Made by a program: the position numbers and the translations under genes
The notes under the pieces: generated by a model
Seen by the model: only the letters and a program-made list of their open reading frames with translations
Databases searched by the model: none
What the model was told of the DNA's origin: nothing
Shown here: piece by piece, positions 1-7,883 of the stretch
Layout: every line of letters starts with the position of its first letter
Position numbering within the stretch: the stretch's first letter is position 1
Source: Flavicella sediminum
Lineage (GTDB): Bacteria; Bacteroidota; Bacteroidia; Flavobacteriales; Flavobacteriaceae
Length of the DNA: 64,000 bases
Direction of reading: 5' to 3'
Assembly (NCBI RefSeq): GCF_006381105.1
Contig: NZ_VDET01000013.1
Coordinates: forward strand, 32,137-96,136

Positions 1-12
1 CTCTATCCCGCG
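1..12 (-). tRNA. Probable 5' end of initiator tRNA-Met (cut by window edge)
   Basis: On the minus strand the last 12 bases before the edge read CGCGGGATAGAG. This fits a tRNA start: a 7-base acceptor strand CGCGGGA, T8, A9 and the first D-stem bases GAG. Starting with C rather than G is characteristic of bacterial initiator tRNA. It lies 11 bases downstream of a very good promoter, as expected for a short stable-RNA leader. Only 12 bases are visible, so the identity is an inference from pattern and context. Confidence 0.45.
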
Positions 13-23
13 ATTTCGTGCGG

Positions 24-56
24 CAAAGGTACATCATTTAAATTGTTATTTGCAAA
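24..56 (-). promoter_or_regulatory. Strong Bacteroidota promoter reading off the left edge
   Basis: On the minus strand there is a -33 element TTTG (53-56), a 21-base spacer and a -7 element TACCTTTG (24-31). Both match the Bacteroidota consensus. It would drive the putative tRNA at the left edge and is divergent from era. Confidence 0.7.
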
Positions 57-170
57 TTAAAAATAGCTTTTTTTACAGATAAAATATAAAACCTTTTTAA
101 ACAGTGTTTTAGTGCTTTTGTAGTTTTCAAATTTTCGTTAGTTAACACTTTTAATTCCGTAAAAAGCGAG

Positions 171-178
171 TACCTTTG
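171..178 (+). promoter_or_regulatory. -7 promoter element of era
   Basis: TACCTTTG matches the Bacteroidota -7 consensus TAnnTTTG and lies 18 bases before the ATG of era. It overlaps an in-frame TTG at 176, so that upstream codon cannot be the start. I see no clear -33 TTG at the usual distance. Confidence 0.65.
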
Positions 179-196
179 CAGCATAAATATATAATC

Positions 197-1078
197 ATGA
201 CGCACAAAGCCGGTTTTGTAAACATTATTGGAAACCCGAACGTAGGTAAATCTACTTTGATGAACGCTCTTGTAGGAGAGCGCTTGTCTATAATTACATC
301 AAAAGCACAAACAACAAGACATCGAATTTTAGGAATTGTTAACGGAGAAGACTTTCAAATTGTTTTTTCTGATACACCCGGAATTATTAAACCTGCTTAC
401 GATTTGCAGGAATCGATGATGAATTTTGTAAAGTCGGCCTTTGATGATGCGGATGTTTTGATTTATATGGTTGAAATAGGAGAGTTGGAGTTGAAAGACG
501 AGAATTTTTTCAATAAAATTAAAAATGCAAAAATTCCCGTTTTATTGTTGATCAATAAAATAGATAAATCAAACCAAGAAGAAGTAGAGGAGAAATTAGC
601 GTATTGGGAAGCAAAAGTTCCTAGTGCGAATGTTTATTTGATTTCTGCCTTAGAAAAATTTGGAGTGGATGTTGTTTTGGATAAGATTTTAGAAATTCTT
701 CCAGAATCACCAGCATTTTATCCTAAAGATCAGTTGACGGATAAACCTGAACGTTTTTTTGTAAATGAATGTATTCGAGAAAAAATATTGATGCACTACA
801 AAAAAGAAATTCCTTATTCAGTAGAAATTGAAACGGAAGAGTTTTTTGAAGATGAAAAGATTATAAAAATACGAGCTATCATTATGGTAGAACGTGAAAC
901 ACAAAAAGGAATTATTATCGGTCATAAAGGGGCTGCCTTAAAAAGAGTAGGAATGGAGTCTAGAAAAGATTTGGAAAAATTCTTCGACAAAAAAATATTC
1001 CTAGACCTATATGTAAAAGTAAATAAGAACTGGAGAAACGATTCTAAACAACTTAGAAGATTCGGTTATAACGATTAA
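197..1078 (+). CDS. era: GTPase Era
   Basis: Era is a cytoplasmic GTPase that binds the 3' end of 16S rRNA and helps mature the 30S subunit. The 293-residue protein has the usual family length. Its G domain shows G1 GNPNVGKS (residues 12-19), G3 DTPG (59-62), G4 NKID (120-123) and a SAL motif near 150. A C-terminal KH domain carries the GHKGAALKRVG loop (near 240), which contacts rRNA. The ATG at 197 is chosen because the upstream in-frame TTG lies inside the -7 promoter element. It appears to be a single-gene transcript closed by the hairpin at 1087-1108. Identification is secure. Confidence 0.97.
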   Translation: MTHKAGFVNIIGNPNVGKSTLMNALVGERLSIITSKAQTTRHRILGIVNGEDFQIVFSDTPGIIKPAYDLQESMMNFVKSAFDDADVLIYMVEIGELELKDENFFNKIKNAKIPVLLLINKIDKSNQEEVEEKLAYWEAKVPSANVYLISALEKFGVDVVLDKILEILPESPAFYPKDQLTDKPERFFVNECIREKILMHYKKEIPYSVEIETEEFFEDEKIIKIRAIIMVERETQKGIIIGHKGAALKRVGMESRKDLEKFFDKKIFLDLYVKVNKNWRNDSKQLRRFGYND

Positions 1079-1079
1079 T

Positions 1080-1117
1080 AAAAAAAGGATTTCAATTTCA
1101 TGAAATCCTTTTTTTAT
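1080..1117. terminator. Bidirectional terminator between era and the membrane protein
   Basis: An 8-bp stem GGATTTCA (1087-1094) pairs with TGAAATCC (1101-1108) around a 6-base loop. An A run lies to the left and a T run to the right, so it can terminate both convergent genes. Confidence 0.85.
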
Positions 1118-1121
1118 GCTT

Positions 1122-1625
1122 TTAACTTTCCAATACGTCTTCCATAAAATTATGCAATTGCTGCATTTGGCTGTATCCAGTTTTTTTTCCCATTCTTCCT
1201 GCAACATATAATGCCAGCCAACTTATAGGAATGGTAGTTTCTATAATTAAAGGAAGTGTATAACTATTTCCCAAGGTCCATTGTACATATGCGGTTATTA
1301 AAAAACCGATAAAGGTAATTGCCAAAGCAAAATGTAGGAACATAAATAATGTCCATACTTGCGGCTTTGGGCCAAATAAGCCTTTTAGCAATGAACGTTT
1401 GCTGTCTATGGCTTCAATTTCTATATGTAGTTGTGGCGACCAAAAATGATCTTCTTCTTTTAGTACATCTAAAACAATATGAGCATCCACAATTTTAGCT
1501 CTAACACGACAATCATCGCGGTTTATGGCCTCTGAGAATTTATTTAATAGCAATTCCCGATTCTCTTCCAATTCAATTTGAAAGCGAGGTCTTAGGTAAA
1601 TAGGATTGTTTTGTGTTACGTCCAT
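1122..1625 (-). CDS. Hypothetical two-helix membrane protein
   Basis: I do not recognise a named family for this 167-residue protein. A soluble N-terminal half (about residues 1-85), rich in charged residues and beta-prone stretches, is followed by two hydrophobic segments near residues 94-115 and 124-143. A short amphipathic C-terminal tail follows. There is no signal peptide, so the N-terminus is probably cytoplasmic and the protein sits in the inner membrane. It stands alone, convergent with era. It has no catalytic motif I can name. The ATG at 1625 gives a sensible start. Confidence 0.75.
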   Translation of the reverse strand: MDVTQNNPIYLRPRFQIELEENRELLLNKFSEAINRDDCRVRAKIVDAHIVLDVLKEEDHFWSPQLHIEIEAIDSKRSLLKGLFGPKPQVWTLFMFLHFALAITFIGFLITAYVQWTLGNSYTLPLIIETTIPISWLALYVAGRMGKKTGYSQMQQLHNFMEDVLES

Positions 1626-1887
1626 GCTAATTTTTTTTGTCTCTTAAATATAATAAAATTATTCAAAGTATTATTTGTTAACAGGGGTAAATATAAGTGG
1701 GTGAGTTTGTTGTTGGCTTAAGCGGCTGTCTATGCAAGGTTTTCTTAACCTTTAAAAAACAGTTCTGTCAAAGAATTTAAAATTTCCTAACACTAACGAA
1801 ACGCTTAGATAAGATTTTCTTAGTTTTTAGCTAACATCAAGCAGCGGGGCGACTTCTATTTTTGTCGAAAATAAAACACAAAAATCA
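1626..1887. other. Intergenic region with a weak hairpin and no gene
   Basis: This 262-base divergent gap contains a 6-bp hairpin AAGGTT/AACCTT (1736-1752) and the -7 element of the downstream lipoprotein gene. I see no tRNA, small gene or long repeat. Confidence 0.5.
1857..1864 (+). promoter_or_regulatory. -7 promoter element of the choice-of-anchor I gene
   Basis: TATTTTTG fits TAnnTTTG and lies 23 bases upstream of the ATG at 1888. No clear -33 element is visible. Confidence 0.5.
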
Positions 1888-3405
1888 ATGAACACATTTA
1901 ACAAATTATTTTTAGCGATTACTTTTATTTCTCTTATGCACACGGCATGTACGGATGAAGAAAAACCAATTGATACGACACCAATAAATACAACGGTAGA
2001 TTTTATAAAAAAACATACCATTCAAGTTGGGGGAGAGGGAGCCGCAGAAATTTCAGCGTTTGATGCCGTTTCAAATAATTTATTTACGGTAAATGTAGAA
2101 CAGCAAGAAATTTCAATTTACAATATTAGTAATTTGAATGCTCCTGTTAAAAAGGCATCAATTAGCCTTAGTAGCTATGGTTCGCCAAATAGTGTTGCCG
2201 TTTATGAAGGAAAACTAGCAGTTGCTGTAGAGGCTCCTGTAAAACAAAATGATGGAAAAATATTGGTCTACAATACTGCTACTTCAGCCTTAGAAAACAC
2301 CTATAGTGTTGGAGCATTGCCAGATATGGTGACTTTCTCTAAAGATGGTAAATTAATTGTTTGTGCCAACGAGGGGGAACCAAATGATGCTTATACAATT
2401 GACCCAATGGGAACTGTGAGTATTATTGATCGAGAAAAAAATCTAGTAACGACCTTAGATTTTACAGCTTTTAACAGTCAAGAAGCTGCATTGGAAAAAG
2501 ATGGATTTAGAGTTTTTGGGCCTGGAGCTGATTTGGCCAAAGACGTAGAGCCAGAATATATTGCTGTGTCAAAAGATTCAAAAACGGCATGGGTTTCTTT
2601 ACAGGAAAATAATGGAATTGCTAAAATTAATTTAGAAACAAAAAACATTGAAGCCATTTACCCTTTAGGATATAAAGATTACAACCTTCCAAATAATTCA
2701 ATAGATGCAAGTGATAAAGATGATAATACGGTTTTGCGTAATTGGAATGTAAAGGGAATGTACCAACCTGATGCAATTACTGCGGTTAACATTCAAGGAG
2801 TTGAATATATTATTTCGGCCAATGAAGGAGATGCTAGAGATTATGATGGTTTTAGTGAAGAAGTTCGTGTGGATGATTTGATTTTAGACGAGTCTGTTTA
2901 TCCTGTTTCTGGTGATTTTCAGAATGAAATTAATTTAGGAAGATTAAAAACTACTACCACTTTAGGTGATGCTAACAGTGATGGAAAAGTAGAGCAAATT
3001 TATTCTTATGGTGCAAGATCTTTTTCTATTTGGTCGGCAAATGGAAATTTAATTTACGACAGTGGAAACTCAATAGCAATGCATACTATGGCTTTAACAC
3101 CTGCTGTTTTTAACGGAAAAGATAAAAGGAGTGATGATAAAGGAGCTGAGCCAGAAAGTGTTGAGGTGTTAAATATTGGAGACGAACGTTATATTTTGTT
3201 TGTTGGTTTGGAAAGAAACAATCAAGTGCTATTGTATGATATTAGTAGCCCTTCTTCACCAGAGTTTTTAACAATTTTGGAAACTTCAGGAGATGAAGGA
3301 CCTGAGGGATTGTTGGTGATTTCAGCAGCTGAGAGTCCTACAGGAAAAGCTTTATTAGTTGTTTCTAATGAAGTAAGTGGAACGGTAACTATCTACGAAA
3401 ATTAA
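1888..3405 (+). CDS. Choice-of-anchor I family surface lipoprotein
   Basis: This 505-residue protein has a hydrophobic signal and a lipobox-like HTAC ending at Cys21. TDEEK follows the Cys, resembling the acidic signal that sends Bacteroidota lipoproteins to the cell surface. The rest looks like a beta-propeller of the choice-of-anchor I family. It shows repeated acidic segments such as NEGEPNDA and NEGDARDYDGF that could bind metal, and a conserved C-terminal part (PESVEVLNIGD, GPEGLLVIS). Relatives are often annotated near alkaline phosphatases, but no phosphatase active site is obvious. It is monocistronic, between two terminators. Family confidence is good; function is unknown. Confidence 0.8.
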   Translation: MNTFNKLFLAITFISLMHTACTDEEKPIDTTPINTTVDFIKKHTIQVGGEGAAEISAFDAVSNNLFTVNVEQQEISIYNISNLNAPVKKASISLSSYGSPNSVAVYEGKLAVAVEAPVKQNDGKILVYNTATSALENTYSVGALPDMVTFSKDGKLIVCANEGEPNDAYTIDPMGTVSIIDREKNLVTTLDFTAFNSQEAALEKDGFRVFGPGADLAKDVEPEYIAVSKDSKTAWVSLQENNGIAKINLETKNIEAIYPLGYKDYNLPNNSIDASDKDDNTVLRNWNVKGMYQPDAITAVNIQGVEYIISANEGDARDYDGFSEEVRVDDLILDESVYPVSGDFQNEINLGRLKTTTTLGDANSDGKVEQIYSYGARSFSIWSANGNLIYDSGNSIAMHTMALTPAVFNGKDKRSDDKGAEPESVEVLNIGDERYILFVGLERNNQVLLYDISSPSSPEFLTILETSGDEGPEGLLVISAAESPTGKALLVVSNEVSGTVTIYEN

Positions 3406-3436
3406 TAAATCTACCTACCCCAGATTTGAAAAAATG

Positions 3437-3463
3437 ACCAGCTATTTAGGCTGGTTTTTTTTT
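3437..3463 (+). terminator. Rho-independent terminator after the lipoprotein gene
   Basis: Stem ACCAGC (3437-3442) pairs with GCTGGT (3450-3455) and is followed by a run of eight T. Confidence 0.85.
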
Positions 3464-3500
3464 GCCTTGAGAAATAGAGGATTATAGAAATAAAAATGTG

Positions 3501-3508
3501 TAATTTTG
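3501..3508 (+). promoter_or_regulatory. -7 promoter element of der
   Basis: TAATTTTG matches TAnnTTTG and is 20 bases before the ATG of der. Confidence 0.65.
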
Positions 3509-3528
3509 CAAAAAATTAAACAGTACAA

Positions 3529-4851
3529 ATGAATACAATTGTAGCCATCGTTGGAAGACCTAATGTAGGGAAATCAACATTATTTAATAGATTAGTACAA
3601 CGTAGAGAAGCTATTGTAGATTCTGTTAGTGGAGTAACACGTGATAGACATTACGGAAAAAGTGATTGGAACGGAAAAGAATTTTCTTTGATTGATACCG
3701 GAGGGTATGTTGTTGGATCGGATGATGTTTTTGAAGGAGAAATCCGTAAGCAAGTGGTATTGGCATTGGAAGAATGCGATATCGTTATTTTTGTGGTAGA
3801 TGTTACCGAGGGAATTACACCTATGGACACGGCCGTTGCCAAACTTTTAAGAAAAGCTAAAAAACCTGTTTTCTTAGCCGTAAATAAAGTAGATAATGCT
3901 ATGAGAGCTGCTGATGCCGTTGAGTTTTATAACTTAGGTTTAGGAGACTATTACACAATTTCTTCTGTTAATGGATCTGGAACAGGTGAGTTATTGGATG
4001 AAGTGGTAAAAGACATGCCAATGCCAGAAGTATTTGATGAAAACGATAAAAGCAGAGCGGATGATTTACCAAGATTTGCCGTTGTTGGTCGTCCAAATGC
4101 AGGGAAATCTTCATTTATAAATGCCTTAATTGGAAAAGATAGAAATATTGTAACCGATGTTGCAGGGACTACAAGAGATTCGATTGATACGGAATATACA
4201 CGTTTTGGATTTAAATTTAATTTGGTAGATACTGCCGGAATTAGAAAAAAATCTAAAGTTTCTGAAGATTTAGAGTTTTACTCTGTCATGAGAGCAGTTC
4301 GGGCCATTGAGCATTGTGATGTGGCTATTTTAATGATTGATGCCACTCGTGGTTTTGAAGGTCAGGATCAAAATATTTTTTGGTTGGCTGAAAAAAATAA
4401 AAAAGGAATTGTTGTTTTGGTTAATAAATGGGATTTGGTAGATAAAGAAACCAATACCATGAAAGAATTTGAAGCTTATGTAAGAAAGCAAATGGAGCCT
4501 TTTACAGATGTGCCAATTATTTTTACTTCTACGGTTACAAAGCAACGTTTGTTAAAAGCAATTGAAACAGCGGTTCAAGTTTTTGAAAATAGAAAACGAA
4601 GAATTACGACCAGTAAATTAAACGATACCATGTTGGATATTATTCAGCATTATTCACCTCCTGCCATCAAAGGAAAATTTGTGAAGATTAAATATTGTAT
4701 GCAATTACCTACCTATACACCGCAATTTGCGTTTTTTGCCAACTTGCCGCAATATGTACGTGATCCGTACCGTAGATATTTAGAAAATAAAATGCGTGAG
4801 ATTTACGATTTCAGCGGAGTGCCAATCGTAATTTATTTCAGACAAAAATAA
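3529..4851 (+). CDS. der: Ribosome-assembly GTPase Der (EngA)
   Basis: Der is an essential GTPase with two tandem G domains that acts in 50S subunit maturation. The 440-residue protein has the usual length. The first domain carries GRPNVGKS near residue 8, DTGG and NKVD. The second carries GRPNAGKS near residue 186, DTAG and NKWD. The C-terminal KH-like domain covers about the last 85 residues (FVKIKYCMQ onward). It sits between its own promoter and a strong terminator, so it is probably monocistronic. Identification is secure. Confidence 0.98.
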   Translation: MNTIVAIVGRPNVGKSTLFNRLVQRREAIVDSVSGVTRDRHYGKSDWNGKEFSLIDTGGYVVGSDDVFEGEIRKQVVLALEECDIVIFVVDVTEGITPMDTAVAKLLRKAKKPVFLAVNKVDNAMRAADAVEFYNLGLGDYYTISSVNGSGTGELLDEVVKDMPMPEVFDENDKSRADDLPRFAVVGRPNAGKSSFINALIGKDRNIVTDVAGTTRDSIDTEYTRFGFKFNLVDTAGIRKKSKVSEDLEFYSVMRAVRAIEHCDVAILMIDATRGFEGQDQNIFWLAEKNKKGIVVLVNKWDLVDKETNTMKEFEAYVRKQMEPFTDVPIIFTSTVTKQRLLKAIETAVQVFENRKRRITTSKLNDTMLDIIQHYSPPAIKGKFVKIKYCMQLPTYTPQFAFFANLPQYVRDPYRRYLENKMREIYDFSGVPIVIYFRQK

Positions 4852-4856
4852 TAGAA

Positions 4857-4886
4857 AAGTCCAACTTTAAAGTTGGACTTTTTTTT
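4857..4886 (+). terminator. Rho-independent terminator of der
   Basis: A fully self-complementary 24-base segment (4857-4880; half-site AAGTCCAACTTT) runs into T6. The stem begins six bases after the der stop codon. Confidence 0.9.
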
Positions 4887-4942
4887 GTTTAAATGTAAGT
4901 AGCGTTGTAAAAAGGCGACTTCTAGTAGATGCAATTTTTAAG

Positions 4943-4950
4943 TATCTTTG
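4943..4950 (+). promoter_or_regulatory. -7 promoter element of the GAF protein gene
   Basis: TATCTTTG is a perfect TAnnTTTG match, 17 bases before the ATG at 4968. Confidence 0.65.
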
Positions 4951-4967
4951 CATTGTAAACCACAGGT

Positions 4968-7334
4968 ATGAAAATAATCAATTCTCCTTATAGAAATAAT
5001 ATCCTTCCCATTCAGATAAAGATTAGTTTCGAGAAAATTTATGAGTTTTTGGAAAATAAAGCTTCCAATAAAAATAATTTTTTTCAAGATACGGCCGTTC
5101 AAGCTTTGAATGAATTTAATAAATACCCTGTTTTACGAGAAGGTTTTACAGATTTAAATTTACTTGAAACTTATAGCGAGCAGATTGGACATTTGTTAGA
5201 AATACTTTTTCCTGAATTGCTACAAAGCAATGAAATAAAAGCAGCCAGTATTCCTTTTAATTTTACCACATTTAAACTGTCAAACCGATTTCGAAAAATT
5301 ATAGAGGATGCCGGTGACGATTATGTTTTAAGTGTGCGTGACTTTGAAGAAGATAAAATGTACATTTTGGCTTGTACGTTTATCGTAGCCTATTATTACA
5401 ATTTTACGTTAGATTTTAAACGACCTATTTTTTACGACATTCCAAATAAAAAAACAGGAGAGGTAAAACATTACAGAACAACGTTTAATGGTGATTTTTT
5501 CGAAATAATTAAAACGGAAACCGCGCCTCCTATTTCTGAAGAAGCTATCATTAGTCTGCTAGATAATTTTGATAATATTGAAAAGTGGAAAGAATTATTT
5601 CCTCCTAATAGCTATATTTTAAAAGGTTTTGGCTTGACCAATCTTTTTGATGTAACGCAAGATGAAATGATTTCAAACTTAAAAGCCAATCTCTTAAAAA
5701 AGGATGCAAATGCTATTTTGGGAGTTCGGGATAATTTGGCGACTATTTACAATATTCCCAATTTAAAATTTGGGTTTACCATGTACGATTCGGAGTCTAA
5801 AAAATTAAAGGCGACTGAGAAATATGCCATGGCTAGTTTGTCAATGGTGGCAAATACCCAAAGAATTTGTGCTGATTATTTTTGCGAAAGTGTTTTGCAA
5901 AAAGTATTTACCGACAAAAAAATATTGGCTATTTCGGATGTTGAAAAATATGGGGTAGCCACAAATGAAAACGAATTTTATAGAAGTTTACATAAAAAAA
6001 ATATTCAAAGTATTATTTTAATTCCATTAGTGTCCAATGATTGTTTGTATGGAATAATGGAACTGGGGTCTGATAAAAAACACGAATTAAATTCGATCAA
6101 TGCCTACAAGCTAAAAGATATTGTTCCCGTTTTTACAATGGCTTCTCAAAGAGCTATGGAAGAAAGACAATTAAAGTTAGAATCCATAATTCAAGAAAAT
6201 TATACAACCATTCATCCTACGGTAAAATGGCGTTTTATTGAAGCCGCTGAAAATTATTTAGATACTTTTAAAGAAGATAAAAAGTCTTTAAATCTTGAGG
6301 AAATTGTATTTGATGAGGTATATCCTTTGTTTGGCCAATGTGATATTAAAGGATCTTCTATCGCTCGAAATAAGGCGATACAAGAAGATGTTACTATTCA
6401 ATTAAAATCAGTGATTACCTTAGTCAATAAAGCCTTAGAAACAGAAAACTTGCCTATATATAATGAATTAATTTTCAGAACAGAAAATTATTTAGACGCC
6501 ATAAAAATGGGCTTAAAAACGGGTGATGAACAGACTATCATCAAATTTTTAAGTCAGGAGGTGACACCAGTTTTTTTACATCTAAAAAAGAACGAATTTT
6601 TGAAGCCTTCGGTGGTAGAGTATGAATCAAGGATCAATGAAAAGCTGCAAATTGTTTATGAAAAACGAAAAGAATACGAAGACTATGTAACCTTGTTAAA
6701 TGATCGTTTGGCAACACACATAGATGCAGGTCAAATAGAAGCGCAAAAAATGTTTCCACATTATTTTGAACGTTACAAAACTGATGGGGTTGAGTTTAAT
6801 ATGTATATAGGGCAGTCGCTAGTAAAGGATAAGGATTTTGATGAATTGTATCTTCAAAATTTACGTTTGTGGCAGCTAAAGCTAATTTGCGAGTTAGAGC
6901 ATATTGTGCATGATTTGGAAGGAGAAAGCAATTATTCCTTAGATATTGCTTCTTTAATTTTAGTACACAGCAGTTCCTTGGCCATAAAATTTAGAATGGA
7001 TGAAAAACAGTTTGATGTTGATGGTGCCTATAATATTCGCTACGAAATCATAAAAAAGAGAATAGACAAAGCTCATATAAAAAACACAACAGAACGTGTA
7101 ACACAACCTTATAAAATTGCCATTATATATACGCAGAATTCCGACAAACAAGAGTACTTAAGGTATATTGCCTATTTGCAATCCAAAGGGTTTTTACAGG
7201 AAGGGGTAGAAGATGTGGAGTTGGAAGACCTCCAAGGAATTTCAGGCTTAAAAGCCTTGCGTGTTCCAGTAAATTACAACACTCCAAAAGAAAATATTTC
7301 CTTTGAAGAGTTGATGAAAGTAATCAAAGAATAA
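4968..7334 (+). CDS. Large GAF-domain protein of unknown function
   Basis: This 788-residue protein has no signal peptide or membrane segment, so it is probably cytoplasmic. A GAF-like sensory domain is apparent at about residues 245-400, including the stretch IQSIILIPLVSNDCLYGIMELGS. Around it are long helical regions (about 1-240 and 410-788). I see no histidine-kinase, GGDEF, EAL or DNA-binding output domain. The C-terminal 100 residues (TERVTQPYKIAIIYTQNSD onward) look like a separate small domain. It is transcribed alone from its own promoter and convergent with the DinB gene. GAF domains usually bind small molecules or mediate dimerisation; the ligand and partner cannot be told from the sequence. 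Confidence 0.75.
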   Translation: MKIINSPYRNNILPIQIKISFEKIYEFLENKASNKNNFFQDTAVQALNEFNKYPVLREGFTDLNLLETYSEQIGHLLEILFPELLQSNEIKAASIPFNFTTFKLSNRFRKIIEDAGDDYVLSVRDFEEDKMYILACTFIVAYYYNFTLDFKRPIFYDIPNKKTGEVKHYRTTFNGDFFEIIKTETAPPISEEAIISLLDNFDNIEKWKELFPPNSYILKGFGLTNLFDVTQDEMISNLKANLLKKDANAILGVRDNLATIYNIPNLKFGFTMYDSESKKLKATEKYAMASLSMVANTQRICADYFCESVLQKVFTDKKILAISDVEKYGVATNENEFYRSLHKKNIQSIILIPLVSNDCLYGIMELGSDKKHELNSINAYKLKDIVPVFTMASQRAMEERQLKLESIIQENYTTIHPTVKWRFIEAAENYLDTFKEDKKSLNLEEIVFDEVYPLFGQCDIKGSSIARNKAIQEDVTIQLKSVITLVNKALETENLPIYNELIFRTENYLDAIKMGLKTGDEQTIIKFLSQEVTPVFLHLKKNEFLKPSVVEYESRINEKLQIVYEKRKEYEDYVTLLNDRLATHIDAGQIEAQKMFPHYFERYKTDGVEFNMYIGQSLVKDKDFDELYLQNLRLWQLKLICELEHIVHDLEGESNYSLDIASLILVHSSSLAIKFRMDEKQFDVDGAYNIRYEIIKKRIDKAHIKNTTERVTQPYKIAIIYTQNSDKQEYLRYIAYLQSKGFLQEGVEDVELEDLQGISGLKALRVPVNYNTPKENISFEELMKVIKE

Positions 7335-7337
7335 ACT

Positions 7338-7877
7338 TTAGTATTGATAGGCTAAAGCATTTTTTAAATGTTGTAAATGATGGTTAGAGTGCCATGCATA
7401 GGTGCCTACAACTTCCTCTAAACAAAACTTTTTTCCGTGTTCCGGGTGTACATATTGTTTTTTTAAATCAGCAGCTGTTAGATTGGTCATTACAGTGGCT
7501 AACTTGGCGTGTAAACCTTTTAATAATTGTAGACTGTCGGTTAAATCATCATCCAATGAATCGGGTAGTTCTGCCCAACGATCTTCAAAATAAGGACGGA
7601 TGGTCGGCAATTCTTCCGTAAGGGCAAGCTTAAAGCGAATAAGGCTATTCATATGACTGTCGGCACAATGATGCACTACTTGTTTGAGCGTCCAACCATT
7701 TGGTCTGTAACGATAATTTAATTCTTTTATAGTCAGGTTGTTGACAAGTGGCTCTATGCGTTCAGGGAATTTAGCCACATCTTCTATCCAAGTAGCAATT
7801 ATTTCTTTTGTGATTTCTGCTGGTTTCGTAAATTCTCCTATCGGAAATTTTAAGTTGTAAATTTCTTTGTCTGTCAT
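7338..7877 (-). CDS. DinB-fold protein, YfiT/BstA-type putative thiol transferase
   Basis: This 179-residue protein matches the YfiT branch of the DinB superfamily. These are metal-dependent four-helix proteins; some relatives act as bacillithiol S-transferases, while others are called metal-dependent hydrolases. The whole YfiT signature is present: RPNGWTLKQVVHH (58-70) with HMNS shortly after, EDRWAELPDS, and a C-terminal HSNHHLQHL. The His residues around 69-70 and in HSNHH are the expected metal ligands. It starts 6 bases after the DUF3857 gene and is likely the last gene of that operon. The substrate here is unknown, as is whether this organism uses bacillithiol. Confidence 0.88.
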   Translation of the reverse strand: MTDKEIYNLKFPIGEFTKPAEITKEIIATWIEDVAKFPERIEPLVNNLTIKELNYRYRPNGWTLKQVVHHCADSHMNSLIRFKLALTEELPTIRPYFEDRWAELPDSLDDDLTDSLQLLKGLHAKLATVMTNLTAADLKKQYVHPEHGKKFCLEEVVGTYAWHSNHHLQHLKNALAYQY

Positions 7878-7883
7878 CTGTTT

